64,000 nucleotides of DNA from Limnohabitans sp. 2KL-27 (GCF_001269345.1 NZ_CXOP01000002.1:2046853-2110852), one strand, 5' to 3'. Shown: positions 1 to 9,667, counted from the first letter of the stretch. The notes: generated by a model from the sequence alone, not told the origin. A program made the numbers and translations.

Positions 1-1
1 C

Positions 2-256
<255 letters not shown>

Positions 257-275
257 TCCTTCACTCACGACACCA

Positions 276-306
276 GCACAAAGCCCCGTCATGCGGGGCT
301 TTGTGC
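276..306. terminator. Bidirectional hairpin terminator between adk and asparaginase
   Basis: A perfect 12-bp inverted repeat (GCACAAAGCCCC at 276-287, GGGGCTTTGTGC at 295-306) with a 7-nt loop sits between two convergent genes. The T-run is short, so termination strength is inferred from stem stability and position. Confidence 0.75.
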
Positions 307-319
307 TTTGCGGGGCCGA

Positions 320-1288
320 TCAGCCCTGGCCCATCAAATCCAGCATCAAGCTCACCCGGGCCTTGAACGCATTGAGCCCTCTGGGCGACATTTGCAAATC
401 GGGTTGCCCCACAACTTGACCTTCGGCGCAGCGGGAGGTCAGGCGCACACCGACGCCTTGATCCTGAGCTTCGACCAGCGCGGACATGAGACTTTGGTGC
501 ACCGTGCCATTGCCGGTGCCCGCCACCACCAGGCCCTTCACGCCAGCGGCCACCAGGGCACGCACCTGGCGGGCATCGGCTCCGGCATGGCTGAACAACA
601 CCTCGACCCAGGGCCAACCGGCAGCGGGCAGCTGCAAAGCCAAGTGGGCATGGGCATGCGCCACCGGCCAAGCGCCCGGGTCGGACCAACGCACATGGCC
701 TTGCTCCACCCAGCCACGCGGGCCAGCCTCGCCTGAGCTGAAAGCGTCCAACCGGTAAGGATGGACTTTTTGCACGTCTCGGGCACTGTGGATCCGGCCG
801 GCACAAACGGCCAGGACACCCCGTGCCATCGGGTCGCAGACCACGGCCATCGCGTCCAGCAGGTTTTGCGGGCCATCGGGCGCAAGGGCTGTGGCCGGCC
901 GCATGGCACACGTGAGCACCACCGGTTTATGGGCGTGCAGCAGCATTTGCAAAAGCCACGCGGTTTCTTCGAGCGTGTCGGTGCCATGCGCGATGACGAT
1001 GCCACCCACGTCAGCCTGCTCGAGCCAGTGGACACAACGCAGCGCGAGTGCCTGCCAAGTGGCGTGGTCCATGTCCTTGCTGTCCAACTGCGCCACTTGC
1101 TCGCACACCAACAAACCGCCCTGCAAAACCGCGTCCAACCCTGGCACCGCGTCCATCAATTGCTGCACCCCCAACTGCCCGGCGCTGTAAGACGTGTGGT
1201 CAGCAGCGCTGGCAGCCGTGCCGGCGATGGTGCCGCCTGTGCCCAAAACCACGACTTTCTGAATTTTTTTTGCGTCAACCACTTGCAC
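320..1288 (-). CDS. L-asparaginase
   Basis: A 322-aa protein hydrolysing L-asparagine to aspartate and ammonia is predicted. The N-terminal segment has the first catalytic threonine motif (LGTGGTIAG), and the centre has the second signature with its Thr-Asp pair (HGTDTLEETAWLL). Length fits the 320-350 aa of type I/II bacterial asparaginases. No convincing signal peptide is visible, so a cytoplasmic enzyme is more likely than a periplasmic type II form. The start is a GTG at 1288; another GTG lies two codons downstream. It diverges from lexA, and its start lies only 11 bases from the nearer SOS box, so LexA could also affect it. Confidence 0.88.
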   Translation of the reverse strand: MQVVDAKKIQKVVVLGTGGTIAGTAASAADHTSYSAGQLGVQQLMDAVPGLDAVLQGGLLVCEQVAQLDSKDMDHATWQALALRCVHWLEQADVGGIVIAHGTDTLEETAWLLQMLLHAHKPVVLTCAMRPATALAPDGPQNLLDAMAVVCDPMARGVLAVCAGRIHSARDVQKVHPYRLDAFSSGEAGPRGWVEQGHVRWSDPGAWPVAHAHAHLALQLPAAGWPWVEVLFSHAGADARQVRALVAAGVKGLVVAGTGNGTVHQSLMSALVEAQDQGVGVRLTSRCAEGQVVGQPDLQMSPRGLNAFKARVSLMLDLMGQG

Positions 1289-1299
1289 AGCCTCAAAAA

Positions 1300-1334
1300 C
1301 TGGTTAAAAATACAGTCACTGGATAGAACAACAG
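1300..1334. promoter_or_regulatory. Two tandem SOS boxes (LexA operators) in the asparaginase-lexA divergent region
   Basis: Two sites fit CTG-N10-CAG: CTGGTTAAAAATACAG at 1300-1315 and CTGGATAGAACAACAG at 1319-1334, with starts 19 bp apart (nearly two helical turns). The second ends 27 bases before the lexA ATG, consistent with LexA autorepression, and the arrangement resembles the paired boxes known upstream of E. coli lexA. Confidence 0.85.
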
Positions 1335-1361
1335 TTCCACCAGTCCCCCAAGGAGACCGCA

Positions 1362-2033
1362 ATGACCGACAGCCCCAAACTCACCGCCCGGCAGCAGGAA
1401 ATTCTGGAATTGATCCAGAACACCATCGCCAACACCGGTGCCCCCCCCACGCGTGCCGAAATCGCCAGCGTGCTGGGCTTCAAGTCGGCCAATGCGGCAG
1501 AAGAACACCTCAAGGCCTTGGCCCGCAAAGGCGCCATCGAGCTGGTCAGCGGCACTTCACGGGGCATTCGCCTCAAAGGCAGCAACCGCCACCCACTCCG
1601 GGCACCGTCCGATTTGTTCAGCCTCACCCTGCCCGGCTTGGGTCAATTGAGTTTGCCTCTGGTCGGTCGTGTCGCAGCAGGTTCACCCATTTTGGCTCAA
1701 GAGCACGTGGACAGAACCTACCAGATCGAAAGCAGCTTGTTTGCTGAGCAGCCCGACTACTTGTTGCGCGTTCGCGGCATGTCCATGCGAGACGCGGGCA
1801 TCATGGACGGTGACCTGCTGGCCGTGAAATCCACCAAGGAAGTGCGCAACGGCCAGATCGTGGTGGCCCGACTCGGCGATGAAGTCACCGTCAAGCGGCT
1901 GCGCAAAACCAGCGGTGGCATCGAGCTCTTGCCCGAAAACCCCGACTACCCCACCATCGTGGTCAACCCCGAGGAGCCATTCGACATCGAAGGCTTGGCC
2001 GTGGGCCTGATCCGAAACACCCTTTTGATGTAA
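1362..2033 (+). CDS. lexA: LexA repressor
   Basis: A 223-aa SOS-response repressor. The N-terminal 70 residues form the winged helix-turn-helix DNA-binding domain ([12 protein letters not shown], then [13 protein letters not shown]). The Ala106-Gly107 self-cleavage site lies in RVAAGSP, and the C-terminal S24-family domain has catalytic Ser141 (GMSMRDAGI) and Lys178 (VTVKRL). All elements of RecA-stimulated autoproteolysis are present. The ATG at 1362 follows an AAGGAGA ribosome-binding site, and two operators lie just upstream. Length is slightly greater than E. coli LexA (202 aa), as is common in Betaproteobacteria. Confidence 0.97.
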   Translation: MTDSPKLTARQQEILELIQNTIANTGAPPTRAEIASVLGFKSANAAEEHLKALARKGAIELVSGTSRGIRLKGSNRHPLRAPSDLFSLTLPGLGQLSLPLVGRVAAGSPILAQEHVDRTYQIESSLFAEQPDYLLRVRGMSMRDAGIMDGDLLAVKSTKEVRNGQIVVARLGDEVTVKRLRKTSGGIELLPENPDYPTIVVNPEEPFDIEGLAVGLIRNTLLM

Positions 2034-2153
2034 CCCACCTGCTTGTTGCAGCAGGTGGCGGGCGCTGACGGCATGGTTCTGTCGGCCCTGATGCAACAAG
2101 CTCCTTCAGCAATCCTGCCTGTGTCCAACCTCCATGCTTTTGAAAGGTTTCAC

Positions 2154-2492
2154 ATGGGAATCGCTCTGCTTGCTTTTTCGGGTCTTTTTCAAGGCCTCTC
2201 CCGTCTCCACCGTGCGGCCCCCGCTGCGGCCAAATCCCAGCGCGGCAATGCCTATTTGCGGCCTGTCTGGGCCACCCGCCAGCCCGTCTGCGGACCGCTG
2301 GCATCAAGGACCACACCTCAGCCGCTGCGCGTTCAGCCTCTGACCACGCCCGCACTGCGTGTATTGCGGGTGGCCGAAAGCGATCAACGCGTCAAGGGTG
2401 CCGGTCGCATGGTGATTTCGGGACGCATGGCCGATGTCTGCGCCGAACTGGACCGCTTGGCGGCTCTCGAGGCCGCACAAGCCCGAATTTGA
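2154..2492 (+). CDS. Conserved hypothetical protein with C-terminal RMVISGRMADVCAELDRLA motif
   Basis: A 112-aa basic protein if translation starts at the ATG at 2154, which follows GAAAGG; an in-frame start at 2043 would give 149 aa but immediately follows lexA and lacks a good ribosome-binding site. The first 20 residues are mildly hydrophobic, the middle is Pro/Ala/Arg-rich and probably disordered, and the last 40 residues (VKGAGRMVISGRMADVCAELDRLAALEA) look conserved; I recall similar tails in Burkholderiales proteins. No enzymatic motif is visible and function is unknown. Confidence 0.6.
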   Translation: MGIALLAFSGLFQGLSRLHRAAPAAAKSQRGNAYLRPVWATRQPVCGPLASRTTPQPLRVQPLTTPALRVLRVAESDQRVKGAGRMVISGRMADVCAELDRLAALEAAQARI

Positions 2493-2510
2493 GCCGAAAA
2501 GCCACCCCGC

Positions 2511-2526
2511 TGACCTGAACAGGTCA
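2511..2526. promoter_or_regulatory. Perfect 7-bp inverted repeat (possible operator) upstream of the dehydrogenase
   Basis: TGACCTG-AA-CAGGTCA is a perfect dyad ending 23 bases before the dehydrogenase ATG. It lacks a T-run, so it resembles a protein-binding dyad more than an intrinsic terminator. The binding protein is unknown. Confidence 0.4.
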
Positions 2527-2549
2527 CCTCGTCAGGGCACAATGGAGGG

Positions 2550-3557
2550 ATGAACATTGTGATCCTTGACGACTACCAAGATGCAGTGCGCAAACTCGAC
2601 TGCGCAGTCAAACTCGAAAATTTCCCTGCCAAGGTCTATACCAACACCGTCAAAGGCATCGGGCAGTTGTCTGTGCGCTTGAAAGACGCAGACATCATTG
2701 TGCTGATTCGTGAACGCACCCATCTGACCCGGGCCTTGATCGAAAAACTGCCGCGCTTGAAGCTGATTGTCCAGACAGGCCGTGTCGGCGGACACATTGA
2801 TTTGGCCGCCTGCACAGAGCGCGGGGTGGCCGTGGCCGAAGGTGTCGGCTCTCCGGTCGCGCCAGCCGAGCTGACCTGGGCCTTGATCATGGCTGCGACG
2901 CGTCGCCTGCCGCAGTACATCGGCAACCTCAAACACGGGGCCTGGCAGCAGTCAGGCTTGAAAGCGGGCTCCATGCCCGCCAACTTCGGACTGGGCACGG
3001 TGTTGCGCGGCAAGACGCTGGGCATCTGGGGTTACGGCCAGATTGGTCAGTTGGTGGCCGGCTACGGCAAAGCATTTGGCATGGATGTCATGGTTTGGGG
3101 CAGCGACGAGTCGCGCACCCTGGCCGTTCAGCATGGCCACCGTGCTGCCAGTAGCAGAGTGGCTTTTTTTGAAGCGTCCGATGTCGTCTCGATCCATTTG
3201 CGCTTCAACGAAGCCACCCAAGGCGTGGTCACCGGTGAGGACTTGGGTCGCATGAAACCCACAGCCTTGTTTGTGAACACCTCACGCGCCGAGTTGATCG
3301 AGCCCAACGCCCTGATCAGCGCCTTGAACCGGGGTCGGCCCGGCTTGGCCGCCATCGACGTCTTCGAATCCGAGCCGATTTTGCAAGGCTCGGCCTTGTT
3401 GCGTTTGGAAAACTGCATTTGTACGCCGCACATCGGCTATGTTGAAAAAAGCAGCTATGAACACTATTTCGGTGCCGCTTTCGACAACGTGGTGAATTTC
3501 ATCAAGGGCACCCCCACCAACATCGTCAACCCGGGTGCACTGCAAGTGCGCCGCTGA
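2550..3557 (+). CDS. D-2-hydroxyacid dehydrogenase family protein (phosphoglycerate dehydrogenase-like)
   Basis: A 335-aa NAD-dependent oxidoreductase. The C-terminal half carries the Rossmann motif GIWGYGQIG at about residue 159 and the family's catalytic triad: Arg in NTSRAELI, Glu in DVFESEPI and His in CTPHIGYVE. The N-terminal substrate domain begins MNIVILDDYQDA, typical of the 2-hydroxyacid dehydrogenases often annotated as SerA-like. There is no C-terminal ACT domain, so it is unlikely to be the allosteric serine-pathway enzyme. The exact substrate cannot be read from sequence. It stands alone downstream of a 16-bp dyad. Confidence 0.85.
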   Translation: MNIVILDDYQDAVRKLDCAVKLENFPAKVYTNTVKGIGQLSVRLKDADIIVLIRERTHLTRALIEKLPRLKLIVQTGRVGGHIDLAACTERGVAVAEGVGSPVAPAELTWALIMAATRRLPQYIGNLKHGAWQQSGLKAGSMPANFGLGTVLRGKTLGIWGYGQIGQLVAGYGKAFGMDVMVWGSDESRTLAVQHGHRAASSRVAFFEASDVVSIHLRFNEATQGVVTGEDLGRMKPTALFVNTSRAELIEPNALISALNRGRPGLAAIDVFESEPILQGSALLRLENCICTPHIGYVEKSSYEHYFGAAFDNVVNFIKGTPTNIVNPGALQVRR

Positions 3558-3706
3558 GTCGCACCGTCCACCCGTGTTTAGCCTCTGAACTGAGGCGATA
3601 ATCTTCGGTGTTTTGCTGTGCGCTGGGCCACAAGCCATGGGCCTTGGCCTTGGGTGCAACGGCTGTTTGTCGAGAAACCTCTCCTCCTGAAGACCTCATT
3701 TCATTT

Positions 3707-5227
3707 ATGACTCTTGCATTTTCCAAAGTGGCCATCATCGGCGCCGGCGCCATGGGCCGCGGCATAGCCCAGATCGCAGCACAAGCGGGCAGCCAGGTCT
3801 GGCTGTACGACACCCAGCCCGAAGCGGTGGCCAAAGCGCGTGAGGCCGTGTTCCAACAATGGAACAAGCTCCAAGAAAAAGGCCGCCTGACCGCCGAAGC
3901 CGTGACCAGCCACAAAAGCCGCTTGCTCGGCGCTGCCAGCCTGCAAGAATTGGCCGATTGCGAACTGGTGGTCGAAGCCATCGTCGAAAAGCTGGAGGTC
4001 AAAAAAAGCCTGTTCACCGATCTGGAGAAAGTACTGGCCCCCACGGCTGTGCTGGTGACCAACACCTCATCGCTGTCGGTCACGGCCATTGCCGCCGCCT
4101 TGCAGCGTCCTGCCCAGTTTGCCGGCTACCACTTCTTCAATCCCGTGCCACTCATGAAAGTGGTCGAGGTGATCGCGGGCCTGAAAACCGACCCCGCCGT
4201 CTGCCAGCGCCTGTCCGAATTTGCGCGCCAAATGGGCCACACGCCCGTACAAGCGCAAGACACCCCCGGCTTCATCGTCAACCACGCAGGCCGCGGCTAC
4301 AGCACCGAAGCGCTTCGCATCGTGAGCGAGGGCGTGGCCGATTTCGCCACGATTGACCGCATTCTGCGCGACCAGGTCGGCTTCAAACTCGGGCCTTTCG
4401 AGTTGTTTGACCTGACCGCGCTCGATGTCTCGCACCACGTCATTGAAGCCATTTACCACCAGTATTACGAAGAGCCACGCTACCGGCCCAATGTGATCAC
4501 CGCCCAAAGGCTGGCCGGTGGTGTGGTCGGCAAAAAAGTGGGCGAAGGTTTTTACAAATACGTCGAGGGCGCAGCGCAAGTGCCCGCCGAGCCCCCCGTG
4601 CCTGTGGTGGAGCGCATTCCACCTGTTTGGGTCTCGCCCCGGGCCACCCGCCGCATGGAACTGCTGCAGCTGCTCAAGGACCTGGGCGCCCAAATCGAAA
4701 CCGGCGCCTCGCCATCGCCAGAGGCGCTCACCTTGGTGGCACCGCTGGGCTTTGACATCACCACCGTGGCCGTGGTCGAACGCCTGGACCCGGCCCGCAC
4801 CGTGGGCATCGACATGCTCTTTGTGGATGCGTCGACCCGACGCCGAGTGCTGGCCACCAACCCGGCCACCCGAGCCGACATGCGTGACGCGGCCCACGCC
4901 CTGTTTGCCCGCGACGGCAAAGCCGTCTCGGTCATCCGCGACAGTGGGGGTTTTGTCACGCAACGGGTGGTCGCGACCATCGTCAACATCGCGTCCGACA
5001 TTTGCCAGCAGCGCATCTGCAGCCCACAAGACCTGGAAACCGCCGTCACGCTGGGCCTGGCTTACCCCATGGGTCCTTTGGCCATGGGCAACCGCCTGGG
5101 GCCTGACAGCATCCTCGAAGTGCTGTTCAACCTGCAAACCGTCTATGGCGATCCCCGTTATCGCCCCAGCCCTTGGTTGCGCCGCCGGGGTGCGATTGGT
5201 CTGTCATTGATGCACACGGAAGACTGA
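3707..5227 (+). CDS. 3-hydroxyacyl-CoA dehydrogenase (PaaH/PaaC-like)
   Basis: A 506-aa NAD-dependent enzyme oxidising 3-hydroxyacyl-CoA to 3-ketoacyl-CoA. The Rossmann motif VAIIGAGAMGRGIAQIAAQAG starts at residue 7, the catalytic His lies in YHFFNPVPLMKVVEV, and two 3HCDH C-terminal domains follow (around NHAGRGYSTEAL and GFVTQRVVATIVN). This size and double C-terminal domain match the phenylacetate-pathway PaaH/PaaC group, but the rest of a paa cluster is absent, so the pathway is uncertain. The ATG at 3707 was chosen because the Rossmann fold starts right after it. The next gene starts 2 bases after the stop, implying one transcript. Confidence 0.88.
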   Translation: MTLAFSKVAIIGAGAMGRGIAQIAAQAGSQVWLYDTQPEAVAKAREAVFQQWNKLQEKGRLTAEAVTSHKSRLLGAASLQELADCELVVEAIVEKLEVKKSLFTDLEKVLAPTAVLVTNTSSLSVTAIAAALQRPAQFAGYHFFNPVPLMKVVEVIAGLKTDPAVCQRLSEFARQMGHTPVQAQDTPGFIVNHAGRGYSTEALRIVSEGVADFATIDRILRDQVGFKLGPFELFDLTALDVSHHVIEAIYHQYYEEPRYRPNVITAQRLAGGVVGKKVGEGFYKYVEGAAQVPAEPPVPVVERIPPVWVSPRATRRMELLQLLKDLGAQIETGASPSPEALTLVAPLGFDITTVAVVERLDPARTVGIDMLFVDASTRRRVLATNPATRADMRDAAHALFARDGKAVSVIRDSGGFVTQRVVATIVNIASDICQQRICSPQDLETAVTLGLAYPMGPLAMGNRLGPDSILEVLFNLQTVYGDPRYRPSPWLRRRGAIGLSLMHTED

Positions 5228-5229
5228 AG

Positions 5230-6009
5230 ATGACCGCCCAACTGCTCAGCACCAGCGAAGGCCGAACCTTGGTCCTGACCCTCAGCAACCCGGAGTTCCG
5301 CAACGCCCTCGGGCCCGAGATGTACGCCGCAGGCGTCGAAGCCCTGAGCGTGGCCGAATCCAGCGACGATGTGCGCAGTGTGTTGATCACAGGCGCGAAT
5401 GGCATCTTCAGTGCAGGCGGCAATTTGCAGCGCCTGCAAAACAACCGCCAGCTGCCCCCTGAACACCAAGCGCAAAGCATTGAAGGCCTGCACAACTGGA
5501 TCGAAGCCATCCGCACCTTCCCCAAACCCGTGATCGCCGCCGTCGAAGGCCCAGCAGCCGGTGCCGGTTTTTCGCTGGCCCTGGCTTGCGACATGATCGT
5601 GGCGGCCCGCAACAGCGTCTTCGTGATGGCCTACAGCGGCATTGCCTTGTCACCCGACGGCGGTGGCAGCTGGAGTCTGTCGCGCGCCGTGCCGCGCCAA
5701 CTGGCCACCGAGCTGCTGATGTGCGGTGAGCGCATCGGTGCAGAGCGCCTGCAACAATTGGGCGTGGTGAACCGACTTGTGGATGCAGGGCAAGCCTTGC
5801 AGCAAGCCTTGGAGCTGTGCGAGACCATCAACGGTCGGGCCCCCAACGCGCTGGCCAGCATCAAGGAACTGCTGGGCGAAGCCGACGGCAGCAGCCTCCA
5901 TGCGCAGCTGGCGAGAGAACGCGATCACTTTGTCAAAAATCTGCACCACCGCAATGCAGGCATTGGCATTGCTGCATTTTTGAACAAGCAAAAACCCGAA
6001 TACGACTAA
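5230..6009 (+). CDS. Enoyl-CoA hydratase/isomerase family protein
   Basis: A 259-aa crotonase-fold enzyme. Two oxyanion-hole segments are visible: SAGGNLQRLQ after GIFSAGG, and EGPAAGAGFSLALACDMIVAA. The fold is complete, ending in GIAAFLNKQKPEY. The position expected for the hydratase acid/base Glu reads GIALSPDGGGSW, with Asp-Gly in place of the usual Glu, pointing to isomerase- or PaaG-like chemistry or to the alternative oxepin-CoA hydrolase type. It starts 2 bases after the dehydrogenase stop, so hydration and oxidation of the same acyl-CoA is a reasonable inference. Confidence 0.85.
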   Translation: MTAQLLSTSEGRTLVLTLSNPEFRNALGPEMYAAGVEALSVAESSDDVRSVLITGANGIFSAGGNLQRLQNNRQLPPEHQAQSIEGLHNWIEAIRTFPKPVIAAVEGPAAGAGFSLALACDMIVAARNSVFVMAYSGIALSPDGGGSWSLSRAVPRQLATELLMCGERIGAERLQQLGVVNRLVDAGQALQQALELCETINGRAPNALASIKELLGEADGSSLHAQLARERDHFVKNLHHRNAGIGIAAFLNKQKPEYD

Positions 6010-6066
6010 AGCGACTGGTCCCCCAGGCGACAAAAAAACGATTCCCAGTCACTCAAAGGACAGAGC

Positions 6067-6786
6067 ATGGACGAACCGATTCTGACAATGGAGGAACGAG
6101 AGGCGATCAATGGTGGTCGCTGGTTCTCAACCCTTTCTCCTTCACTTCGTCACGACATACTTCGATGCGCTTACGTCAAACGGTTCAAGGACGGCGACAT
6201 GCTTGCGGCACGGGGAGACCCGCCCGAGCAGTGGATCGCCTGTGCCAAGGGCGCGGTGCGCGTGAGCTCGACCTCGGTGTCGGGCAAGCAGATCACCTTG
6301 ACCTATGTGGAGCCCGGCATTTGGTTTGGCGATGTGTCGATCTTCGACGGGGATCGGCGCACACACGACTGCTACGCACACGGCGAAACGACCACGCTCA
6401 ACGTCGCCAAGGCGGATTTCAAAAAAATCCTGACGCAGCACGTCGAGTTTTACGAGGCCATGCTGCGCCTTCAGTCGCGCCGCATTCGCCAGCTTTACGG
6501 CTTGGTGGAAGACCTCAACACCCTGCCCTTGCGGGCCCGGTTGGCCAAACAGCTCAACCACCTGCTGCGCAGCTACGGCGTGCCCAGTTTGTCCGACGCC
6601 AAAGCCATTCGCATCAGTTTGCAACTGGCGCAGGAAGAGCTGGCCCAGCTGCTGGGTGCATCGCGCCAGCGGGTCAACCAGGAACTCAAGCAGATGGAGC
6701 GCGAGCAAATCATCCGCATCGAGCCGGGTGGCTTGGTGGTGCTGGACCGCGATGCCTTGCTGCTGATCGTGAACGCGGACCACTGA
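6067..6786 (+). CDS. Crp/Fnr family transcriptional regulator
   Basis: A 239-aa DNA-binding regulator. The N-terminal 130 residues form a cyclic-nucleotide-binding-type beta barrel (DGDMLAARGDPPEQWIACAKGAVRVS, then ITLTYVEPGIWFGDVSIFDG), a long dimerisation helix follows, and the C-terminal winged helix has LAQEELAQLLGASRQRVNQELKQME as recognition region. The N-terminal cysteine cluster of Fnr is absent, so it is not an iron-sulfur oxygen sensor. It lies 57 bases after the hydratase gene among acyl-CoA genes and may regulate them. The ligand is unknown. Confidence 0.9.
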   Translation: MDEPILTMEEREAINGGRWFSTLSPSLRHDILRCAYVKRFKDGDMLAARGDPPEQWIACAKGAVRVSSTSVSGKQITLTYVEPGIWFGDVSIFDGDRRTHDCYAHGETTTLNVAKADFKKILTQHVEFYEAMLRLQSRRIRQLYGLVEDLNTLPLRARLAKQLNHLLRSYGVPSLSDAKAIRISLQLAQEELAQLLGASRQRVNQELKQMEREQIIRIEPGGLVVLDRDALLLIVNADH

Positions 6787-6850
6787 CGCGCACCAGGATC
6801 TTCCTTTCACCGCTGAGTGCAGCGGCCACTGATTCTCGACGGGTGAACCC

Positions 6851-7936
6851 ATGAGTGCTTTCGACCATTTCGTGGGGACTCGGCCTGTCACAGGCACCCA
6901 CGCCTTCGACGTCCCTGCGCTGGAAGATTGGCTCGGCACCCGACTGCCCGGCTTTGCAGGCCCCTTGAGCGTGGAAATGTTCAAGGGCGGGCAATCCAAC
7001 CCCACTTACAAACTCATCACCCCATCGCGCCAATACGTGATGCGGGCCAAGCCCGGACCCGTGGCCAAACTGCTGCCGTCCGCGCACGCGATCGAACGGG
7101 AATTTGCCGTGATGCAGGGCCTGCACGGCACCGATGTGCCTGTGGCCGAAATGCATGTGCTGTGCGACGACGAGTCGGTCATTGGCCGCGCGTTCTACGT
7201 GATGGAGTTTGTGCAAGGCCGCGTGCTGTGGGACCAGTCACTGCCTGGCATGACGCCTGCCGAGCGCGGCGCGATCTACGACGAAATGAACCGCGTGCTG
7301 GCTGCCCTGCACAAAGTCGATGTCGCCAAGCAAGGCTTGGCCAGCTACGGCAAACCCGGCAACTACATCGAGCGCCAAATCGGCCGCTGGAGCAAGCAAT
7401 ACGCGGCCTCCATCACCCAGCCCATCCCCGAGATGGACCAACTGATCGAGTGGTTGCCAAAAAACATCCCGGACAGCGCCCGAGACGAGTCCCTGGTCGG
7501 CATCGTGCATGGCGACTACCGCCTGGACAACCTGATGTTCCACCCCAACGAAGCCCAGGTGCTGGCGGTGCTGGACTGGGAGCTGTCCACCTTGGGTCAT
7601 CCGCTGGCCGATTTCAGCTACCACTGCATGGCCTGGCACATCAGCCCGGGCACCTTCAGGGGCATCGGCGGGCTGGACCTGGCCGCGTTGGGCATTCCCT
7701 CGGAGGCCGAATACATCCGCCGCTACTGCGAGCGCACCGGCTTCACCACCCCCGAGGCTTTGGCCAAGGACTGGAACTTTTACCTGGCCTACAACATGTT
7801 CCGCATCGCGGCCATTTTGCAAGGCATTGCCAAGCGCGTCGAAGACGGCACGGCGTCCAGCGAACAGGCCAAAACATCGGGCGCAGGCGCCCGCCCCATG
7901 GCCGAGCTGGCCTGGCGTTTTGCCTGCCAAGCCTGA
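6851..7936 (+). CDS. Phosphotransferase family protein (APH-type, acyl-CoA dehydrogenase-associated)
   Basis: A 361-aa protein with the aminoglycoside-phosphotransferase kinase-like fold. It shows an N-lobe ([19 protein letters not shown]), the catalytic loop [14 protein letters not shown] with its conserved Asp and Asn, and the metal-binding segment [19 protein letters not shown]. This subgroup often sits beside acyl-CoA dehydrogenases and resembles the N-terminal domain of ACAD10/11; here an acyl-CoA dehydrogenase follows after 38 bases. Phosphorylation of hydroxyacyl substrates is a plausible role by analogy, and antibiotic resistance is unlikely. Confidence 0.87.
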   Translation: MSAFDHFVGTRPVTGTHAFDVPALEDWLGTRLPGFAGPLSVEMFKGGQSNPTYKLITPSRQYVMRAKPGPVAKLLPSAHAIEREFAVMQGLHGTDVPVAEMHVLCDDESVIGRAFYVMEFVQGRVLWDQSLPGMTPAERGAIYDEMNRVLAALHKVDVAKQGLASYGKPGNYIERQIGRWSKQYAASITQPIPEMDQLIEWLPKNIPDSARDESLVGIVHGDYRLDNLMFHPNEAQVLAVLDWELSTLGHPLADFSYHCMAWHISPGTFRGIGGLDLAALGIPSEAEYIRRYCERTGFTTPEALAKDWNFYLAYNMFRIAAILQGIAKRVEDGTASSEQAKTSGAGARPMAELAWRFACQA

Positions 7937-7974
7937 TCATTTTCAACCCGAACCACAACCCCAGGAGAGAGACC

Positions 7975-9234
7975 ATGGATTTTGAATACACCCCCAAGGT
8001 CAAAGACATGCAGGCCCGTTTGCTGGCCTTCATGGACGAGCACATTTACCCCAATGAGGCGCGGTTCTTTGAAGAAATCGCCGAAAACCGCGCCAAGGGC
8101 AATGCCTGGGTGCCCACCCAAATCGTGGAGGAACTCAAGCCCAAAGCCTTGGCCGCCGGTTTGTGGAACCTGTTTTTGCCCAAGTCCACCCGCGCACCAC
8201 AAGGCCTGTCCAACCTGGAATACGCCCCTTTGTGCGAAATCATGGGCCGCGTGCCCTTTGCCGCCGAAATCTTCAACTGCTCGGCGCCTGACACCGGCAA
8301 CATGGAGACCCTGGAGCGCTACGCCAGCGAGAGCCTGAAAGACGAATGGCTGGAGCCCCTGCTGCGCGGCGAAATCCGCTCGGCCTTCTTGATGACCGAG
8401 CCCGATGTGGCGTCGTCGGACGCCACCAACATCGAATGCGAGATCCGCCGCGAAGGCAACGAATACGTGATCAATGGCCGCAAGTGGTGGTCGTCCGGCG
8501 CGGGAGACCCACGCTGCGCGGTCTACATCGTGATGGGCAAGACCAACCCCGACGCGGGCCGCCATGAGCAGCAGTCCATGATCGTGGTGCCCGCCAACTC
8601 ACCTGGCATCACCGTGGTGCGCGCTTTGTCGGTGTTTGGTTACGACGACGCCCCACACGGGCACATGGAGGTCGTGCTCAAAAACGTGCGCGTGCCGGCC
8701 GAAAACATCTTGCTGGGCGAAGGCCGTGGCTTTGAAATCGCCCAAGGCCGCTTGGGCCCTGGCCGCATCCACCACTGCATGCGCACCATCGGCATTGCCG
8801 AGCGCGCTTTGGAGTTGATGTGCAAGCGCCTGAACGAACGCGTGGCCTTTGGCCGCGAAGTGGCCCGACAAACTGTGTGGCAAGAGCGCATCGCAGAGTC
8901 CCGCTGCATGATCGAGCAAGCGCGCTTGCTCACGCTCAAGGCCGCTTACATGATGGACACCGTGGGCAACAAAGTCGCCAAGGCCGAGATCGCCATGATC
9001 AAGATCGTGGCCCCCAACATGGCCTGCCAGATCATCGACTGGGCCATTCAGGCCCACGGCGGCGGCGGTGTGTCACAAGACTTCCCGCTGGCCTATGCCT
9101 ACGCCCACCAGCGCACCCTGCGCCTGGCCGACGGCCCGGACGAGGTGCACCGCAACTCGCTGGCCAAGTTGGAGTTGGCCAAGCAACTGGCCTTGCCGGG
9201 TGATGTCCGCATGCCCGTGACACGCGGCAGCTGA
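7975..9234 (+). CDS. Acyl-CoA dehydrogenase family protein
   Basis: A 419-aa FAD-dependent enzyme introducing a double bond into acyl-CoA thioesters. The N-terminal helical domain, the central FAD-contact segment ([19 protein letters not shown], then [14 protein letters not shown]) and the C-terminal helical domain ending [17 protein letters not shown] are complete. The ATG at 7975 follows the strong AGGAGAGA site. It is probably co-transcribed with the APH-like gene. Sequence features match the ACAD10/11-like group, which acts on long or hydroxylated acyl-CoAs in characterised members. A strong terminator follows. Confidence 0.92.
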   Translation: MDFEYTPKVKDMQARLLAFMDEHIYPNEARFFEEIAENRAKGNAWVPTQIVEELKPKALAAGLWNLFLPKSTRAPQGLSNLEYAPLCEIMGRVPFAAEIFNCSAPDTGNMETLERYASESLKDEWLEPLLRGEIRSAFLMTEPDVASSDATNIECEIRREGNEYVINGRKWWSSGAGDPRCAVYIVMGKTNPDAGRHEQQSMIVVPANSPGITVVRALSVFGYDDAPHGHMEVVLKNVRVPAENILLGEGRGFEIAQGRLGPGRIHHCMRTIGIAERALELMCKRLNERVAFGREVARQTVWQERIAESRCMIEQARLLTLKAAYMMDTVGNKVAKAEIAMIKIVAPNMACQIIDWAIQAHGGGGVSQDFPLAYAYAHQRTLRLADGPDEVHRNSLAKLELAKQLALPGDVRMPVTRGS

Positions 9235-9255
9235 TCTGCAAGGGTCCACCTTGCC

Positions 9256-9285
9256 AACGGCCTGCACCCGCAGGCCGTTTTTTTT
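9256..9285 (+). terminator. Rho-independent terminator after acyl-CoA dehydrogenase
   Basis: A 10-bp perfect stem (AACGGCCTGC at 9256-9265 with GCAGGCCGTT at 9270-9279), a 4-nt loop and a run of eight T at 9278-9285. Confidence 0.92.
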
Positions 9286-9415
9286 GGGCACGCAAAGCCT
9301 GTGCACGTGCACGCGCCAGGCTGCCCTCTGGCTTGGCCGGGTGTTGCCCTGGCAAGGACTTTTTTCACCACAGGCACTTTAAAGGCCCGAATTGAAGGTT
9401 AGAATACCGATCAGT

Positions 9416-9492
9416 CGGAGCGTAGCGCAGCCTGGTAGCGCATCTGCTTTGGGAGCAGAGGGTCGCGAGTTCGAATCCCGCCGCTCCGACCA
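9416..9492 (+). tRNA. tRNA-Pro (anticodon TGG)
   Basis: A 77-nt cloverleaf: acceptor CGGAGCG pairs with CGCTCCG, the anticodon stem TCTGC/GCAGA encloses loop TTTGGGA with anticodon TGG, and the T arm contains the canonical GTTCGAATC. CCA is encoded at 9490-9492. Confidence 0.97.
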
Positions 9493-9555
9493 CCACCCTC
9501 TGAATTTTCTTCGGGGTGTTTCCAACCAAAGCGTTCATCCGAACGCCACCATCCA

Positions 9556-9577
9556 AAAAGGCCCTGACGGGCCTTTT
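9556..9577 (+). terminator. Hairpin terminator between the two tRNA genes
   Basis: A 9-bp stem (AAAAGGCCC at 9556-9564 with GGGCCTTTT at 9569-9577) and a TGAC loop, the U-rich side being part of the stem. It separates tRNA-Pro from tRNA-Arg, so the two may be transcribed independently. Confidence 0.75.
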
Positions 9578-9590
9578 GTGTTTCGAGTTT

Positions 9591-9667
9591 CTGCCCGTAG
9601 CTCAGTTGGATAGAGCAACAGCCTTCTAAGCTGTGGGTCACAGGTTCGATCCCTGTCGGGCAGACCA
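9591..9667 (+). tRNA. tRNA-Arg (anticodon TCT)
   Basis: A 77-nt cloverleaf: acceptor CTGCCCG pairs with CGGGCAG, the D arm contains AGCTCAGTTGGAT, the anticodon stem ACAGC/GCTGT encloses CTTCTAA (anticodon TCT), and the T arm contains GGTTCGATCCC. CCA is encoded at 9665-9667. Confidence 0.97.

Noticed and set aside
3558..3706. Sigma-70 promoter with GATAAT at 3597-3602 before the 3-hydroxyacyl-CoA dehydrogenase
   Set aside because: The -10-like hexamer is good, but the hexamer 17 bases upstream (GTGTTT) has little -35 character, so it was not annotated.
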